This document shows positions 25,000 to 33,537 of a stretch of DNA of 64,000 nt, piece by piece. Position 1 is the first letter of the stretch, and every line of letters begins with the position of its first letter. The notes beneath the pieces are model-generated. The model ran no database searches and was not told where the DNA came from. It was given only the letters and a program-made list of their open reading frames with translations. The DNA comes from an uncultured Bacteroidales bacterium (GTDB taxonomy: Bacteria; Bacteroidota; Bacteroidia; Bacteroidales; Muribaculaceae), in the NCBI GenBank assembly GCA_902785925.1, contig CADAAI010000008.1, forward strand, positions 62,001-126,000, written 5' to 3'. A program made the translations under genes and the position numbers.

Positions 25000-26817
25000 T
25001 TATTCTTCAGATTCGCCACGGAGCTTAGCTTGATGCTTGCGCTCGATTTCATCGAGAATGATTTTGCGCATACGCAGATGTCCAGGAGTAATCTCGACGT
25101 ATTCATCGGCCTTAATGTACTCAAGAGCCTCCTCAAGACTGAATACTATGGGTGGAATGATGCGCGTCTTGTCGTCGGCACCACTGGCACGCATGTTGGT
25201 GAGCTTTTTGTTTTTGGTCACGTTGACCACAAGGTCTTTTTCTTTGGTGTGCTCGCCAACGACTTGGCCTGCATAAACTTCCTCCTGCGGGAAGATGAAG
25301 AAACGCCCGCGGTCTTGCAACTTGTCGATAGAGTAGGCGAATGCTGTGCCGCCTTCCATGGCAATGATTGAGCCGTTAACGCGGCGTACGATTTCGCCCT
25401 TCCAAGGCTCGTAGCAAGAGAAGCGGTGCGCCATGATAGCTTCACCTGCGCTTGCCGTGAGAACATTGGTGCGTAGACCGATTATGCCACGCGAAGGAAT
25501 CTTAAATTCCATATGGATGCGGTCGTTCTGAGTTTCCATCGAAGTCATCTCGCCTTTGCGACGGGTTACCATGTCAATCATCTTGCTAGAGTATTCCTCG
25601 GGGACGTTGATGGTGAGGGTCTCGATGGGTTCGCACTTGACACCGTCAATCTCCTTGATTATTACCTGTGGTTGACCGACTTGTAGCTCGTAGCCCTCGC
25701 GGCGCATTTCCTCGATAAGGACGCTCAAGTGCAGCACGCCACGTCCGAACACAATCCACGAATCATCATCCTCACTCTTTTCGACCTTTAGTGCAAGATT
25801 CTTGTCGAGCTCGTGCATTAGGCGGTCGTGAATGTGTCGTGAGGTGACATATTTACCCTCTTTGCCAAAGAAAGGTGAGTCGTTAATGGTAAAGAGCATA
25901 GACATTGTAGGCTCGTCGATGGCAATGCGGGGCAATGGCTCGGGGTTGTCAAGACAGGTTACAGTGTCGCCAATCTCGAATCCGTCAAGACCGATGATGG
26001 CGCATATGTCACCACACTGCACGCTGTCGACGTGCTTTTGGCCCATGCCTTCAAACACGCGAAGCTCCTTAATGCGCTGACGTGCCACTGTGCCATCCTT
26101 CTTGCAGAGGCCCACGTCCATACCGTCGCGCAACTCTCCACGGTGAATGCGGCCCACAGCGATGCGGCCGACATAGGTGTTATAGTCGAGCGAGGTTATA
26201 AGCATTTGAGGGTCACCTTCTACAATTTTGGGTGCTGGTATGTGCTCAATGATTGCATCAAGCACGGCAGTTATATTGTCAGTGGGATTGCGCCAGTCGT
26301 CGCTCATCCATCCATTCTTGGCACTGCCGAAGATCGTGGGGAAGTTGAGTTGGTCTTCGGTGGCATCAAGATTGAACATAAGGTCGAAAACAGCTTCCTG
26401 CACCTCGTCGGGGCGACAGTTGGGCTTATCTACCTTATTGATGACCACAATAGGCTTGAGTCCAATTTGAATAGCCTTCTGGAGAACGAAGCGAGTTTGG
26501 GGCATAGGCCCCTCGAAAGCGTCGACGAGCAAGAGGCATCCGTCGGCCATGTTGAGCACACGCTCCACCTCGCCTCCGAAGTCGCTATGTCCCGGTGTAT
26601 CGATTATATTGATTTTATAATCTTTATAGTTGATTGATACGTTTTTAGAAAGAATAGTGATGCCACGCTCGCGCTCGAGGTCGTTGCTGTCGAGAATCTG
26701 CGTGCCCACCACTTGATTGTCGCGGAAAAGATTGCCGGCAGCGAGCATCTTGTCGACAAGAGTGGTCTTGCCGTGATCAACATGGGCAATTATGGCGACA
26801 TTTCTGATATTCTGCAT
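25000..26817 (-). CDS. typA: Ribosome-associated GTPase TypA/BipA
   Basis: This is a translational GTPase of 605 residues involved in ribosome assembly and stress adaptation. The G1 motif AHVDHGKTT and G2 region LERERGITI are near the N-terminus, followed by [14 protein letters not shown] (G3) and NKVDKP (G4). EF-G-like domains III and V and the BipA-specific C-terminal domain follow. The length is normal. Confidence 0.97.
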   Translation of the reverse strand: MQNIRNVAIIAHVDHGKTTLVDKMLAAGNLFRDNQVVGTQILDSNDLERERGITILSKNVSINYKDYKINIIDTPGHSDFGGEVERVLNMADGCLLLVDAFEGPMPQTRFVLQKAIQIGLKPIVVINKVDKPNCRPDEVQEAVFDLMFNLDATEDQLNFPTIFGSAKNGWMSDDWRNPTDNITAVLDAIIEHIPAPKIVEGDPQMLITSLDYNTYVGRIAVGRIHRGELRDGMDVGLCKKDGTVARQRIKELRVFEGMGQKHVDSVQCGDICAIIGLDGFEIGDTVTCLDNPEPLPRIAIDEPTMSMLFTINDSPFFGKEGKYVTSRHIHDRLMHELDKNLALKVEKSEDDDSWIVFGRGVLHLSVLIEEMRREGYELQVGQPQVIIKEIDGVKCEPIETLTINVPEEYSSKMIDMVTRRKGEMTSMETQNDRIHMEFKIPSRGIIGLRTNVLTASAGEAIMAHRFSCYEPWKGEIVRRVNGSIIAMEGGTAFAYSIDKLQDRGRFFIFPQEEVYAGQVVGEHTKEKDLVVNVTKNKKLTNMRASGADDKTRIIPPIVFSLEEALEYIKADEYVEITPGHLRMRKIILDEIERKHQAKLRGESEE

Positions 26818-26855
26818 ATGTGTAATTATTACCTTAATAAGTTCGTTTCAAACTG

Positions 26856-26863
26856 CAAAGTTA
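26856..26863 (-). promoter_or_regulatory. -7 promoter element of typA
   Basis: TAACTTTG on the minus strand lies 38 nt before the typA start codon. No TTG is present at the ideal spacing. Confidence 0.6.
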
Positions 26864-26907
26864 CGCAATTATTGGCAAATACACACCTTATTTAATATAA
26901 AAAATGA

Positions 26908-27570
26908 TTACCATGCGATTGGTTGCATGCCGTGCTTGCGAAGGTAGTCATTGGCAAGCGAGAAATGGTGGTTGCCGAAGAAGCCACGGTAGGCACTGAG
27001 AGGGGAGGGGTGGGGTGATGTGAGCACGAGATGACGTGTGCGGTCGATAATAGCTCCTTTCTTGATTGCATAGCTGCCCCAAAGGATGAATACAAGGTGT
27101 TCACGGTGCTTGGCGAGGTGAGCGATTACCTCATCAGTGAAAAGCTCCCAGCCACGGTTCTGGTGTGAGCCTGCACGGTGAGCCTGCACGGTGAGGGTTG
27201 CGTTTAGTAGCAGCACACCCTGTCGAGCCCATCGGCTCAAGTCACCGCTTGTTGGAATAGGGGCACCGGTGTCGTCGTGCACCTCTTTGAAGATGTTTTG
27301 CAGCGACGGAGGGAAAGGAATGCCGTCGTTGACCGAGAAGCATAAGCCATTGGCTTGTCCTACATCGTGATAGGGATCTTGCCCGAGAATCACTACTTTC
27401 ACGTTGTTGAATGGAGTGGCATCGAAGGCAGCAAAAATCTGCTTGCCTGGCGGAAACACCTGTCCGCGACGGTACTCCTCACGCACAAATTGCGTCAGTC
27501 TCACAAAGTAGTCCTTGTCCCATACATCGGCAAGTTCACACAACCAGCTTTCTTCAATTCTTACAGTCAT
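26908..27570 (-). CDS. ung: Uracil-DNA glycosylase
   Basis: Ung removes uracil from DNA in base excision repair. The family-1 motifs are present: GQDPYHDVGQANGLCFSV with the catalytic Asp at about residue 65, LLNATLTVQ, and SPHPSPLSAYRGFFG with the catalytic His. At 220 residues it is full length. A perfect 13-bp tandem duplication (27165-27190) lies within the gene, but the protein keeps the family length there. Confidence 0.97.
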   Translation of the reverse strand: MTVRIEESWLCELADVWDKDYFVRLTQFVREEYRRGQVFPPGKQIFAAFDATPFNNVKVVILGQDPYHDVGQANGLCFSVNDGIPFPPSLQNIFKEVHDDTGAPIPTSGDLSRWARQGVLLLNATLTVQAHRAGSHQNRGWELFTDEVIAHLAKHREHLVFILWGSYAIKKGAIIDRTRHLVLTSPHPSPLSAYRGFFGNHHFSLANDYLRKHGMQPIAW

Positions 27571-27597
27571 AACTTAGAGTAAAATGAGTCAATGATT

Positions 27598-27629
27598 TTT
27601 GCAAAGATACAAATTATTCACTACTTTTG
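27598..27629 (+). promoter_or_regulatory. Promoter of tRNA-Arg
   Basis: TTTG at 27598-27601, a 20-nt gap and TACTTTTG at 27622-27629 form a good Bacteroidota promoter about 59 nt before the tRNA. Confidence 0.75.
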
Positions 27630-27687
27630 CACCGCAAAAAGAGCAAAATAACCATATATTATATAATATGTGCAAGCTCATTCTTCC

Positions 27688-27759
27688 GGACCCATAGTTC
27701 AAAGGATAGAATAAAGGATTCCGGTTCCTTCGATTGGGGTTCGACTCCCCATGGGTCTA
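27688..27759 (+). tRNA. tRNA-Arg (CCG)
   Basis: A 72-nt cloverleaf: acceptor GGACCCA/TGGGTCT, D stem GTTC/GAAT, anticodon stem AAGGA/TCCTT with loop TTCCGGT, and T arm TGGGG-TTCGACT-CCCCA. The anticodon CCG reads the CGG codon. The first acceptor pair is G-U, as in the tRNA-Met of this window. CCA is not encoded. Confidence 0.93.
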
Positions 27760-27766
27760 CGATGCT

Positions 27767-27801
27767 CGCTTCTGCTGAATAGCGCAGAAGCGTTCTTTTT
27801 T
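27767..27801 (+). terminator. Terminator of tRNA-Arg
   Basis: CGCTTCTGC pairs with GCAGAAGCG around an 8-nt loop, and TTCTTTTTT follows, directly after the tRNA. Confidence 0.9.
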
Positions 27802-27862
27802 GTTATAGATATTACCCAAAATGGTAGTTTTTTCATTTTTTTGAAAAATTTCTTGCAAAATA

Positions 27863-27894
27863 TTTGGTTTATAAAATAAACTACTTTATCTTTG
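27863..27894 (+). promoter_or_regulatory. Promoter of the membrane protein/regulator operon
   Basis: TTTG at 27863-27866, a 20-nt gap and TATCTTTG at 27887-27894 match the consensus, 61 nt before the first ATG. Confidence 0.8.
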
Positions 27895-27955
27895 CAATGG
27901 ATTTATAAATCTAAAGAACAAATTTTATTCACCATTTAAGTTATGTAAGGAAAAT

Positions 27956-28591
27956 ATGGAAGACAAGAAATTAAACAATCAAGAGAGCTTGGAATTGATT
28001 ACTAGAATGATCAACAAGACCAAGCGACAAATGCACATTGGACAAGGCAACCTGCTGTTGTGGTGGGGTTATGTTAGTGCTATCGTTGGCCTACTTGTGG
28101 GCGTGTCGTTATTATTAACTGGAGGCAATCCTGCGTGCAACTGGCTTTGGTTCCTCATTTGGATAGTGGGAGGAATAGGAATGCTTGTAGAATTGCGCAA
28201 AGATAAAGGTCGCATCGAGAAAGAGCCGAAGACCTATGTAGACCGTTTAACTAGCAACTTGTGGTTGACTAATGGATGTGCTTTTGCCTTTGGTACATTA
28301 TTGTCAATTGGGTTTAACTTCTTTGGCAAAGACACGTGGATAGTCATGTTTATTCTTGCATTTATACTGGCCGGTTTTAGTGCCAACATGCAAGGATGCA
28401 TCATTCAAGAGAAGTCGATGAAAATTGGAGGAGGATTTACTTTGTTTGCAGGAATCTTCGTAATGTGCTGTGTGTTTGCAAAGGTGCCGCTTGCCGTAGA
28501 ATGGGTTATTCCTCTATTCGTGCTATGCTTCGTTGTAACGATGATTATTCCCGGACATATTTTGAATGCTAAAGCCAAGAAGCAATGCTAA
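27956..28591 (+). CDS. Integral membrane protein of unknown function
   Basis: This is a 211-residue protein with a charged N-terminus (about 30 residues) and about six predicted membrane segments (for example GYVSAIVGLLVGVSLLL, WLWFLIWIVGGIGMLV, WIVMFILAFILAGFSA, WVIPLFVLCFVVTMIIP). I do not recognise a named family, though similar proteins beside small winged-helix regulators are common in Bacteroidales. It overlaps the regulator gene by 7 nt, so the two are probably functional partners, for example a membrane sensor or target and its regulator (inference). Confidence 0.8.
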   Translation: MEDKKLNNQESLELITRMINKTKRQMHIGQGNLLLWWGYVSAIVGLLVGVSLLLTGGNPACNWLWFLIWIVGGIGMLVELRKDKGRIEKEPKTYVDRLTSNLWLTNGCAFAFGTLLSIGFNFFGKDTWIVMFILAFILAGFSANMQGCIIQEKSMKIGGGFTLFAGIFVMCCVFAKVPLAVEWVIPLFVLCFVVTMIIPGHILNAKAKKQC

Positions 28592-28872
28592 AGGAACTCA
28601 ACCCATTACTGCACTCGCAGTTACGGCTTGCAATAATGTCTATCCTAATGAATTGCGAGGAAGCAAGCTTCGTTTACATAAAGGAGCAGACACAGGCCAC
28701 CGCCGGCAACCTGAGTGTGCAGCTTGACAAATTGGTTACCGCAGGATATATTACAGTGGAGAAGAAATTCCAAGGCAAGAAGCCGCTTACATTGTGCAGC
28801 GTCACCGATGCCGGCAAAACTGCGTTTGAAGAATATGTCAACGCCCTGCGCGACTACCTTAATATAGAATAG
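28585..28872 (+). CDS. Winged-helix transcriptional regulator (HTH_34 type)
   Basis: This is a 95-residue MarR/ArsR-like winged-helix protein: HSQLRLAIMSILMNCEEASFVYIKEQT forms the first helices, TAGNLSVQLDKLVTAGYITVEKKFQGKKPLTLCSVT the recognition helix and wing, and TDAGKTAFEEYV the last helix. It probably represses its own operon (inference from family habit). Its start overlaps the end of the membrane protein. Confidence 0.87.
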   Translation: MLKELNPLLHSQLRLAIMSILMNCEEASFVYIKEQTQATAGNLSVQLDKLVTAGYITVEKKFQGKKPLTLCSVTDAGKTAFEEYVNALRDYLNIE

Positions 28873-28877
28873 TAATT

Positions 28878-28940
28878 ATGGTTGCCATTGTTATACTTGC
28901 CGTGATTATGGCGATGGAGTGTGCAATCGCGCTTAACTGA
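28878..28940 (+). CDS. Possible 20-residue hydrophobic microprotein
   Basis: An ATG 5 nt after the regulator stop opens a 20-codon frame encoding an almost wholly hydrophobic peptide (begins MVAIVILAVIMA, contains one Glu and one Cys, ends in Asn). It fits one membrane helix. The position directly after the operon and before its terminator suggests translation from the same mRNA. It is too short for standard gene finders and has no known homologue to me. Confidence 0.4.
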   Translation: MVAIVILAVIMAMECAIALN

Positions 28941-28961
28941 GGTCTCATTGACTAAGTGTTT

Positions 28962-29007
28962 CCTAAAAGTAATAGGCTCAACAATTGTTGAGCCTATTAC
29001 TTTTAGG
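28962..29007. terminator. 46-bp perfect palindrome, bidirectional terminator
   Basis: The sequence from CCTAAAAGTAATAGG to CCTATTACTTTTAGG, centred on CAATTG, is a perfect 46-bp palindrome. It lies 21 nt after the microprotein stop and 2 nt before the sod stop codon, so it can end transcription from both sides. Its perfect symmetry and length are unusual. Confidence 0.85.
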
Positions 29008-29009
29008 TG

Positions 29010-29591
29010 TTACTGCATGAAGCGGCGGTCAATTACTTGCCAGTTGAGCAATTGCCACATAGCAGCAATGTGGTCGGGGCGTCGGTTGCGGTAGTCGACA
29101 TAGTAGGCATGCTCCCACACATCGAAGGTTAGGAGGGGCTTTAAATCTTTAGTGACAGGGTTGTCGGCATTAGCCATTTGTAGGATGTGTAATTTACCGT
29201 TGGTGTCGCTGGCGAGCCATGCCCAGCCCGAGCCAAAGAGTGTGACTGCGGCGGCTGTGAATTTTTCCTTGAATGCCTCAAATGAGCCAAACTGCTCGTC
29301 TATGGCTGTTGCAAGTGCTCCTACAGGGTGGTTGTCGTCGCTAGGTGCCTGCAACTGCTCAAAGTAGAGATTGTGGTTGAGAATTTGCCCTGCATTGTTG
29401 AAAATAGCGCCTTTGGCTTTCGCAACTATCTCCTCCAGAGGTAGATTTTCAAACTCGCTGCTTGGTAGCAGATTGTTCAGGTTGTTCACATAGGTTGCCA
29501 AGTGCTTGCCGTGATGCAGAGCAATGGTTTCGGCACTGATGACGGGCTCCAGCTCGCTAGCGCCAAAAGGTAGGTTGATGAGTTGATACAT
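29010..29591 (-). CDS. sodB: Superoxide dismutase, Fe type or cambialistic
   Basis: This enzyme converts superoxide to peroxide and oxygen, 193 residues. The metal ligands are His26 (TIALHHGKH), His73 (LNHNLYF), and Asp and His in DVWEHAYYVDY. Gln69 in NNAGQILNH is the residue of Fe-type enzymes; Mn-type enzymes have it elsewhere. Cytoplasmic, no signal peptide. A near-consensus -7 box (TACCTTTA) lies upstream on the minus strand at 29627-29634. Confidence 0.96.
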   Translation of the reverse strand: MYQLINLPFGASELEPVISAETIALHHGKHLATYVNNLNNLLPSSEFENLPLEEIVAKAKGAIFNNAGQILNHNLYFEQLQAPSDDNHPVGALATAIDEQFGSFEAFKEKFTAAAVTLFGSGWAWLASDTNGKLHILQMANADNPVTKDLKPLLTFDVWEHAYYVDYRNRRPDHIAAMWQLLNWQVIDRRFMQ

Positions 29592-29694
29592 AGTTTGTTG
29601 TACGTTAATGTTGTTCGTTTGTGTTGTAAAGGTAGTAATTAATTTGTGATTGTGGCGTTTTTTATTTGATAATTTTGAAATTATAGTAAAATAT

Positions 29695-29726
29695 TTGCTT
29701 GAAATGGTTATTGTTTGCTAACTTTG
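29695..29726 (+). promoter_or_regulatory. Promoter of the PQQ-propeller lipoprotein gene
   Basis: TTTG at 29695-29698, a 20-nt gap and TAACTTTG at 29719-29726 match the consensus. They lie 26 nt before the ATG at 29753, which rules out the upstream TTG start at 29699. Confidence 0.82.
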
Positions 29727-29752
29727 CATCCAAAATAATTGAAGATAAGAAG

Positions 29753-31336
29753 ATGAGAATGAATTTTTCGAAAATTATGGCTGCATCGATTGCTGTGGCA
29801 GTAATGAGCCTGACTATGGTGTCGTGCAATGGGATAAGTGAAAAGAGAACTAGCAATGACAGCGATAGCGTAGAGTTGCCGAAAGTTGACACTATTATGC
29901 TTCCAGATACTGCTTTTGCCAGTGTTGACGACCTCACCTATGAGGTTGAAATTCTCGATAGTGCAACCAGTGGCTTGCTTGACAACCTTATCAATCCTTA
30001 TGACACGGTGCCTGGCATTTTCACCTTCAGAGGTGGTCATTATCGTGACGCTCGCACCTATAGCGGAAAAATTAAAGGTGTTCCTACGAAGATAGTTCAG
30101 GACTGGGTATTCAGGACCTCAGCTCGCGGTGAGTGGGGAGGCGGCTCGGGATGGACAGGAGAGCCCGTTTATGTGAAATGGCCTAAGGTGCAGATGGATA
30201 AGTTTCGCAAGACATCCCCTGCCCTCACAGCCGACTTTAGCGATGAGGAGATAATTGTGGGCTCGCTTTGCGAAGAGCTATATTTCATTAATTTTGCTAA
30301 TGGTAAGCCAAGTCGCAACTCATTGCAACTTGGAAACCCAGTGAAAGGCTCAATTTCGCTTGACCCAGCATTAAATGGTAGTCTTTATGCTGGTCATGCA
30401 GTGCCTGAGCATGAGCCTTTTGGTCACATAGGAATTGACTTGTATAAACATGAGGTCGTGTATCAATGGGGCCGCGACCGCAAAGCGAAACGCGCATGGG
30501 GAGGCTATGATTCTTCGCCCATTGTTGCAGGTCAGTTCTTGTTCTATCCAGCCGAGAACGGAACTTTATATAAATATGAACGTTTAGGTAATGGCCAACT
30601 CAAGATGCACAGCACCTTGCGCTATGTTGTGAAAGGAGACAATGGAGCAGGAATGGAGTCGAGCATGGCGATTTATAAGAACTACGGATTCATTGGTGAC
30701 AATCACGGCGATATACTGTGTGTCAATCTCAACACTATGAAACCAGTTTGGCACTATGATAATCATGACGATATTGATGGCTCGATAGTTCTAGAAGTGG
30801 AGAATGGAGTTCCCTATATTTACAGCGGCTGCGAGGTTGACTTGCAGAGTGGTGCCGACACGCGTACCCATTTTGTTAAGCTCAATGGTTTGAACGGTTC
30901 ACTAGTGTGGGAATGGTCATGTCCCAGCGCTCGCAGTTATCAGGGTAAGAAACACTTTGATGGCGGTTTGTACTGTACCCCGCTCATTGGCGATGGCAAT
31001 TGCAAGAACATGATATTTGCCTCGTTTAACCAACTTGAAGGCAAATATAACTCAGAATTCTTGGCTTTTGACAAGAGGAACGGACAATTGCTTTATCGCA
31101 AGACTTTAAATTTTTATGCTTGGTCGTCGCCAGTAGGTTTCTATAATGAAAAGAATGAACTCTACATTGTGATAGGCAACTCAAGTGGTCATCTCTACTT
31201 GATAAGAGGTAAGGACGGTGAGATACTTAGCGACCAAGTTTTGTCGAGCAACTTTGAGTCTTCGCCAGTAGTTAAGGACAGCATTTTGGTGGTTGGTTCA
31301 CGTGATGGTGGTATCTACCGTTTCCATTTAGAGTAA
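29753..31336 (+). CDS. Lipoprotein with a PQQ-like (BamB-type) beta-propeller
   Basis: This is a 527-residue exported protein. The N-terminus carries a lipoprotein signal with lipobox TMVSC near residue 30. Most of the rest forms WD/PQQ-like propeller blades (for example SSPIVAGQFLFYPAENGTLYKYE, GFIGDNHGDILCVNLN, SSPVVKDSILVVGSRDGGIYRF). Such propellers serve either as scaffolds or as dehydrogenases; no catalytic residues can be assigned. A role in outer-membrane protein handling is only a family-based guess. It stands alone in its transcription unit. Confidence 0.8.
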   Translation: MRMNFSKIMAASIAVAVMSLTMVSCNGISEKRTSNDSDSVELPKVDTIMLPDTAFASVDDLTYEVEILDSATSGLLDNLINPYDTVPGIFTFRGGHYRDARTYSGKIKGVPTKIVQDWVFRTSARGEWGGGSGWTGEPVYVKWPKVQMDKFRKTSPALTADFSDEEIIVGSLCEELYFINFANGKPSRNSLQLGNPVKGSISLDPALNGSLYAGHAVPEHEPFGHIGIDLYKHEVVYQWGRDRKAKRAWGGYDSSPIVAGQFLFYPAENGTLYKYERLGNGQLKMHSTLRYVVKGDNGAGMESSMAIYKNYGFIGDNHGDILCVNLNTMKPVWHYDNHDDIDGSIVLEVENGVPYIYSGCEVDLQSGADTRTHFVKLNGLNGSLVWEWSCPSARSYQGKKHFDGGLYCTPLIGDGNCKNMIFASFNQLEGKYNSEFLAFDKRNGQLLYRKTLNFYAWSSPVGFYNEKNELYIVIGNSSGHLYLIRGKDGEILSDQVLSSNFESSPVVKDSILVVGSRDGGIYRFHLE

Positions 31337-31356
31337 TTTTAAAGCATTAGAATAAG

Positions 31357-31396
31357 AAAAAATCAGCTTGAAGCATAAGTTTCAAGCTGTTTTTTG
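31357..31396 (+). terminator. Terminator after the lipoprotein gene
   Basis: CAGCTTGAA (31364-31372) pairs with TTCAAGCTG (31381-31389), followed by six T and preceded by six A, so it could also act on the convergent dockerin gene. Confidence 0.88.
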
Positions 31397-31440
31397 TAGG
31401 ATGAGTTGCTTTCTTTATTTTTACGTTGGTAAGATTAGTA

Positions 31441-33396
31441 TTAACTGCCAAGCAGGATGTTGTAGACCGATGTGATGTCGCCGGCAGTGATTGTGCCGTC
31501 ACTGTCTTGGTCTCCGTTAACGATTGAACTGCTGTCGTTGTTGAGCAGGTAGTTATAGAGAGCAGTGACATCGGCGCTGGTCACTGAGCCGTCGCCATTC
31601 ACATCACCAGGAATAAAAGGTGGAGTGTCGCTCATCTCTTCCCATCCATAGTTGACTCGTTGATAAAAATGGATATTCTTGGCTTTAGCTTGAGCCACTT
31701 GCTCATAGGTGGGAGGGTCATTTTGCTCAGCACTACTTGGGTAGTAGCAATACACATCAAGCCTGGTGCTGAATGTGGGTGCGCTGGCAATAAACTGGTC
31801 CCAACCTTCACTCTTGATTTTGTTCCAATAGCAATATAAGAGAGTCAATTTAGTGTTTTGAGAAAGATTCAAGGTTGAGAGTTTGTTCTGGTAGCAATAA
31901 AGATGTTGAATGTTTTTGAACCCCTCAATTCCTGTGAGATCGGCAATGTTCCTGTTTTTAATGTCAAAGCCATTGATTGATGCATTCTCGCTTTCATAAA
32001 CCACGGCATCTAAGCCTTGGGCTGTGCCAAAAAGGTAGGTGCGGAAAGCATCGTCGGGGAAATGAGCGTAATCTATGGGCCAATAGTCCTGAAGGGCATT
32101 TAGAGAATAGGTCTGGTTGCCATTCTTCACAATAAAATCAAAACCATTACTTTTTATGTTGCCAAGCTGCGAGCGGCTTGGAAGCGGGTTGCGCTCAGTG
32201 GCTGTGGCGTTAAATCCTTCTATCAAGCCCTCTTTGTCGCTTGGCACCGGGTTAAGGGAAGATGCCAATCCCGCCCATTCAATGCCCGCAGGGTTGTCGT
32301 AACACTTCAAGTGATAAAACTCCCTATTAGAATATAATCGCAGAAGTTTTGTCTTACCACCCTGGTCCCATAGTCGACGAAAACAGAAGAAATAATTAAT
32401 GCCATACCAGTTCTCAACATTCTTCAAGACTTCATTTCCTGCTGTTTCAATATTGATTGTGCGCCTTTCAAAAATCTCGTAGGTTTCCAGGTTTGAGCCA
32501 TACTTCTCGGTCACCCATGAACGGAAGGTCGCGTCGGGGAAGTTTGACTCGTTGACGGGTATTCTCTGTGAAATGATGATATCCCTGCCTGGCAGCACAT
32601 CATTACCTGCGTTGACAAATGTCTTTTGGCTGCTGCTGAAGGTCGCTGTGCCAAAGTAGGAGTAGTTTGTGAAACTATTAATTGGGTTGATGCCATAACC
32701 AATCGTCATCGTTGAATAGGTGTGCAAAGTGAATGATTTCACATTGCTCATGGCAAATGCAGTTTCGCTGCCGGTGCGAAGGAGCAGTGCCGATCCGTCG
32801 CTCGTAACACTAGAAAAGCGTGACAGGGCACTACCACCAGCACTTCGGGCGTAAACACGTGAGTGATGAAAAATGATTTTCTCGTCGGTGGTGCTGCTGC
32901 TAGATATAGCGGGGTTAGAATTGCCACTGAGGTACATATAAAATGTGGCATGGTCAAAAGTGACAGTGGCACCATTGGTGGCATATAGACAGTTGGCGTC
33001 GCCATCGGCTCCGTAAACGCTAACCTGCACTAATGCCTCGCAAGTGAAAGTGGTGTTGGCCTCCAAGCGGATTGGGGCACATGTCGTGGAACTCAAGTAA
33101 CTGTTGTTTGTGCTGAAATAAACTGTGAGTCCGTCGCAACTCTCATTGTAGATACATCGGTTGTCGTTGCCTGTGCGCACTATTTTCACATTGTTGAGTG
33201 TCACCGTCTTGGTTGAGGGGTCATAGACAACAGAGTAAGGCTGGCTGGTGTCGTTGGCTTTTATGTTAGAACCTCTCACATTGGTATAGTTGTCACTGTT
33301 TACTGCCACACCACCAATCTTGAAACCATAGTAAGTTGAGGCTTGAACTGAAAAGGTAAAAGCAATTAATGTACAAAGAATTATGTATTTTTTCAT
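31441..33396 (-). CDS. Secreted LRR-like protein with C-terminal dockerin-type domain
   Basis: This is a 651-residue exported protein with signal peptide MKKYIILCTLIAFTFSVQA. Residues 20-270 resemble a beta-helix or carbohydrate-binding region rich in Thr, Ser and Asn (TFTCEALVQVSVYG, GATVTFDHATFYMYLSG). Residues about 285-560 hold leucine-rich-repeat-like units (FPDATFRSWV, FPDDAFRTYLFG, LTGIEGFKNIQHLYCYQNKLSTLNL). The C-terminus is a dockerin type I-like pair of calcium loops (GDVNGDGSVTSADVTALYNYLL and QDSDGTITAGDITSVYNILLG). No catalytic domain is recognised. It may be a surface protein; cohesins are not seen in the window. Confidence 0.82.
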   Translation of the reverse strand: MKKYIILCTLIAFTFSVQASTYYGFKIGGVAVNSDNYTNVRGSNIKANDTSQPYSVVYDPSTKTVTLNNVKIVRTGNDNRCIYNESCDGLTVYFSTNNSYLSSTTCAPIRLEANTTFTCEALVQVSVYGADGDANCLYATNGATVTFDHATFYMYLSGNSNPAISSSSTTDEKIIFHHSRVYARSAGGSALSRFSSVTSDGSALLLRTGSETAFAMSNVKSFTLHTYSTMTIGYGINPINSFTNYSYFGTATFSSSQKTFVNAGNDVLPGRDIIISQRIPVNESNFPDATFRSWVTEKYGSNLETYEIFERRTINIETAGNEVLKNVENWYGINYFFCFRRLWDQGGKTKLLRLYSNREFYHLKCYDNPAGIEWAGLASSLNPVPSDKEGLIEGFNATATERNPLPSRSQLGNIKSNGFDFIVKNGNQTYSLNALQDYWPIDYAHFPDDAFRTYLFGTAQGLDAVVYESENASINGFDIKNRNIADLTGIEGFKNIQHLYCYQNKLSTLNLSQNTKLTLLYCYWNKIKSEGWDQFIASAPTFSTRLDVYCYYPSSAEQNDPPTYEQVAQAKAKNIHFYQRVNYGWEEMSDTPPFIPGDVNGDGSVTSADVTALYNYLLNNDSSSIVNGDQDSDGTITAGDITSVYNILLGS

Positions 33397-33503
33397 ATTT
33401 CTTGTTTTGTGGGTTAATCTATTTTAGTGCACAAAAATAATAATAATGACTCGTATATACAAAAAACAGGCAACCAAAATACTCGTAACTGAAAGAAAAT
33501 TCG

Positions 33504-33511
33504 TACCTTTG
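33504..33511 (+). promoter_or_regulatory. -7 promoter element of the DMT exporter gene
   Basis: TACCTTTG matches TAnnTTTG and lies 26 nt before the ATG at 33538. No -33 TTG is seen. Confidence 0.65.
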
Positions 33512-33537
33512 CACCCTCAAAATAGAATTGATGCACC

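Noticed and set aside
26032..26637. A 201-codon frame antisense to typA
   Set aside because: It has no recognisable domain and the typA frame is fully conserved.
27165..27190. Perfect 13-bp tandem duplication inside ung as a sign of a frameshift
   Set aside because: The encoded stretch has the same length as the matching part of E. coli Ung and the active-site motifs on both sides stay in frame.
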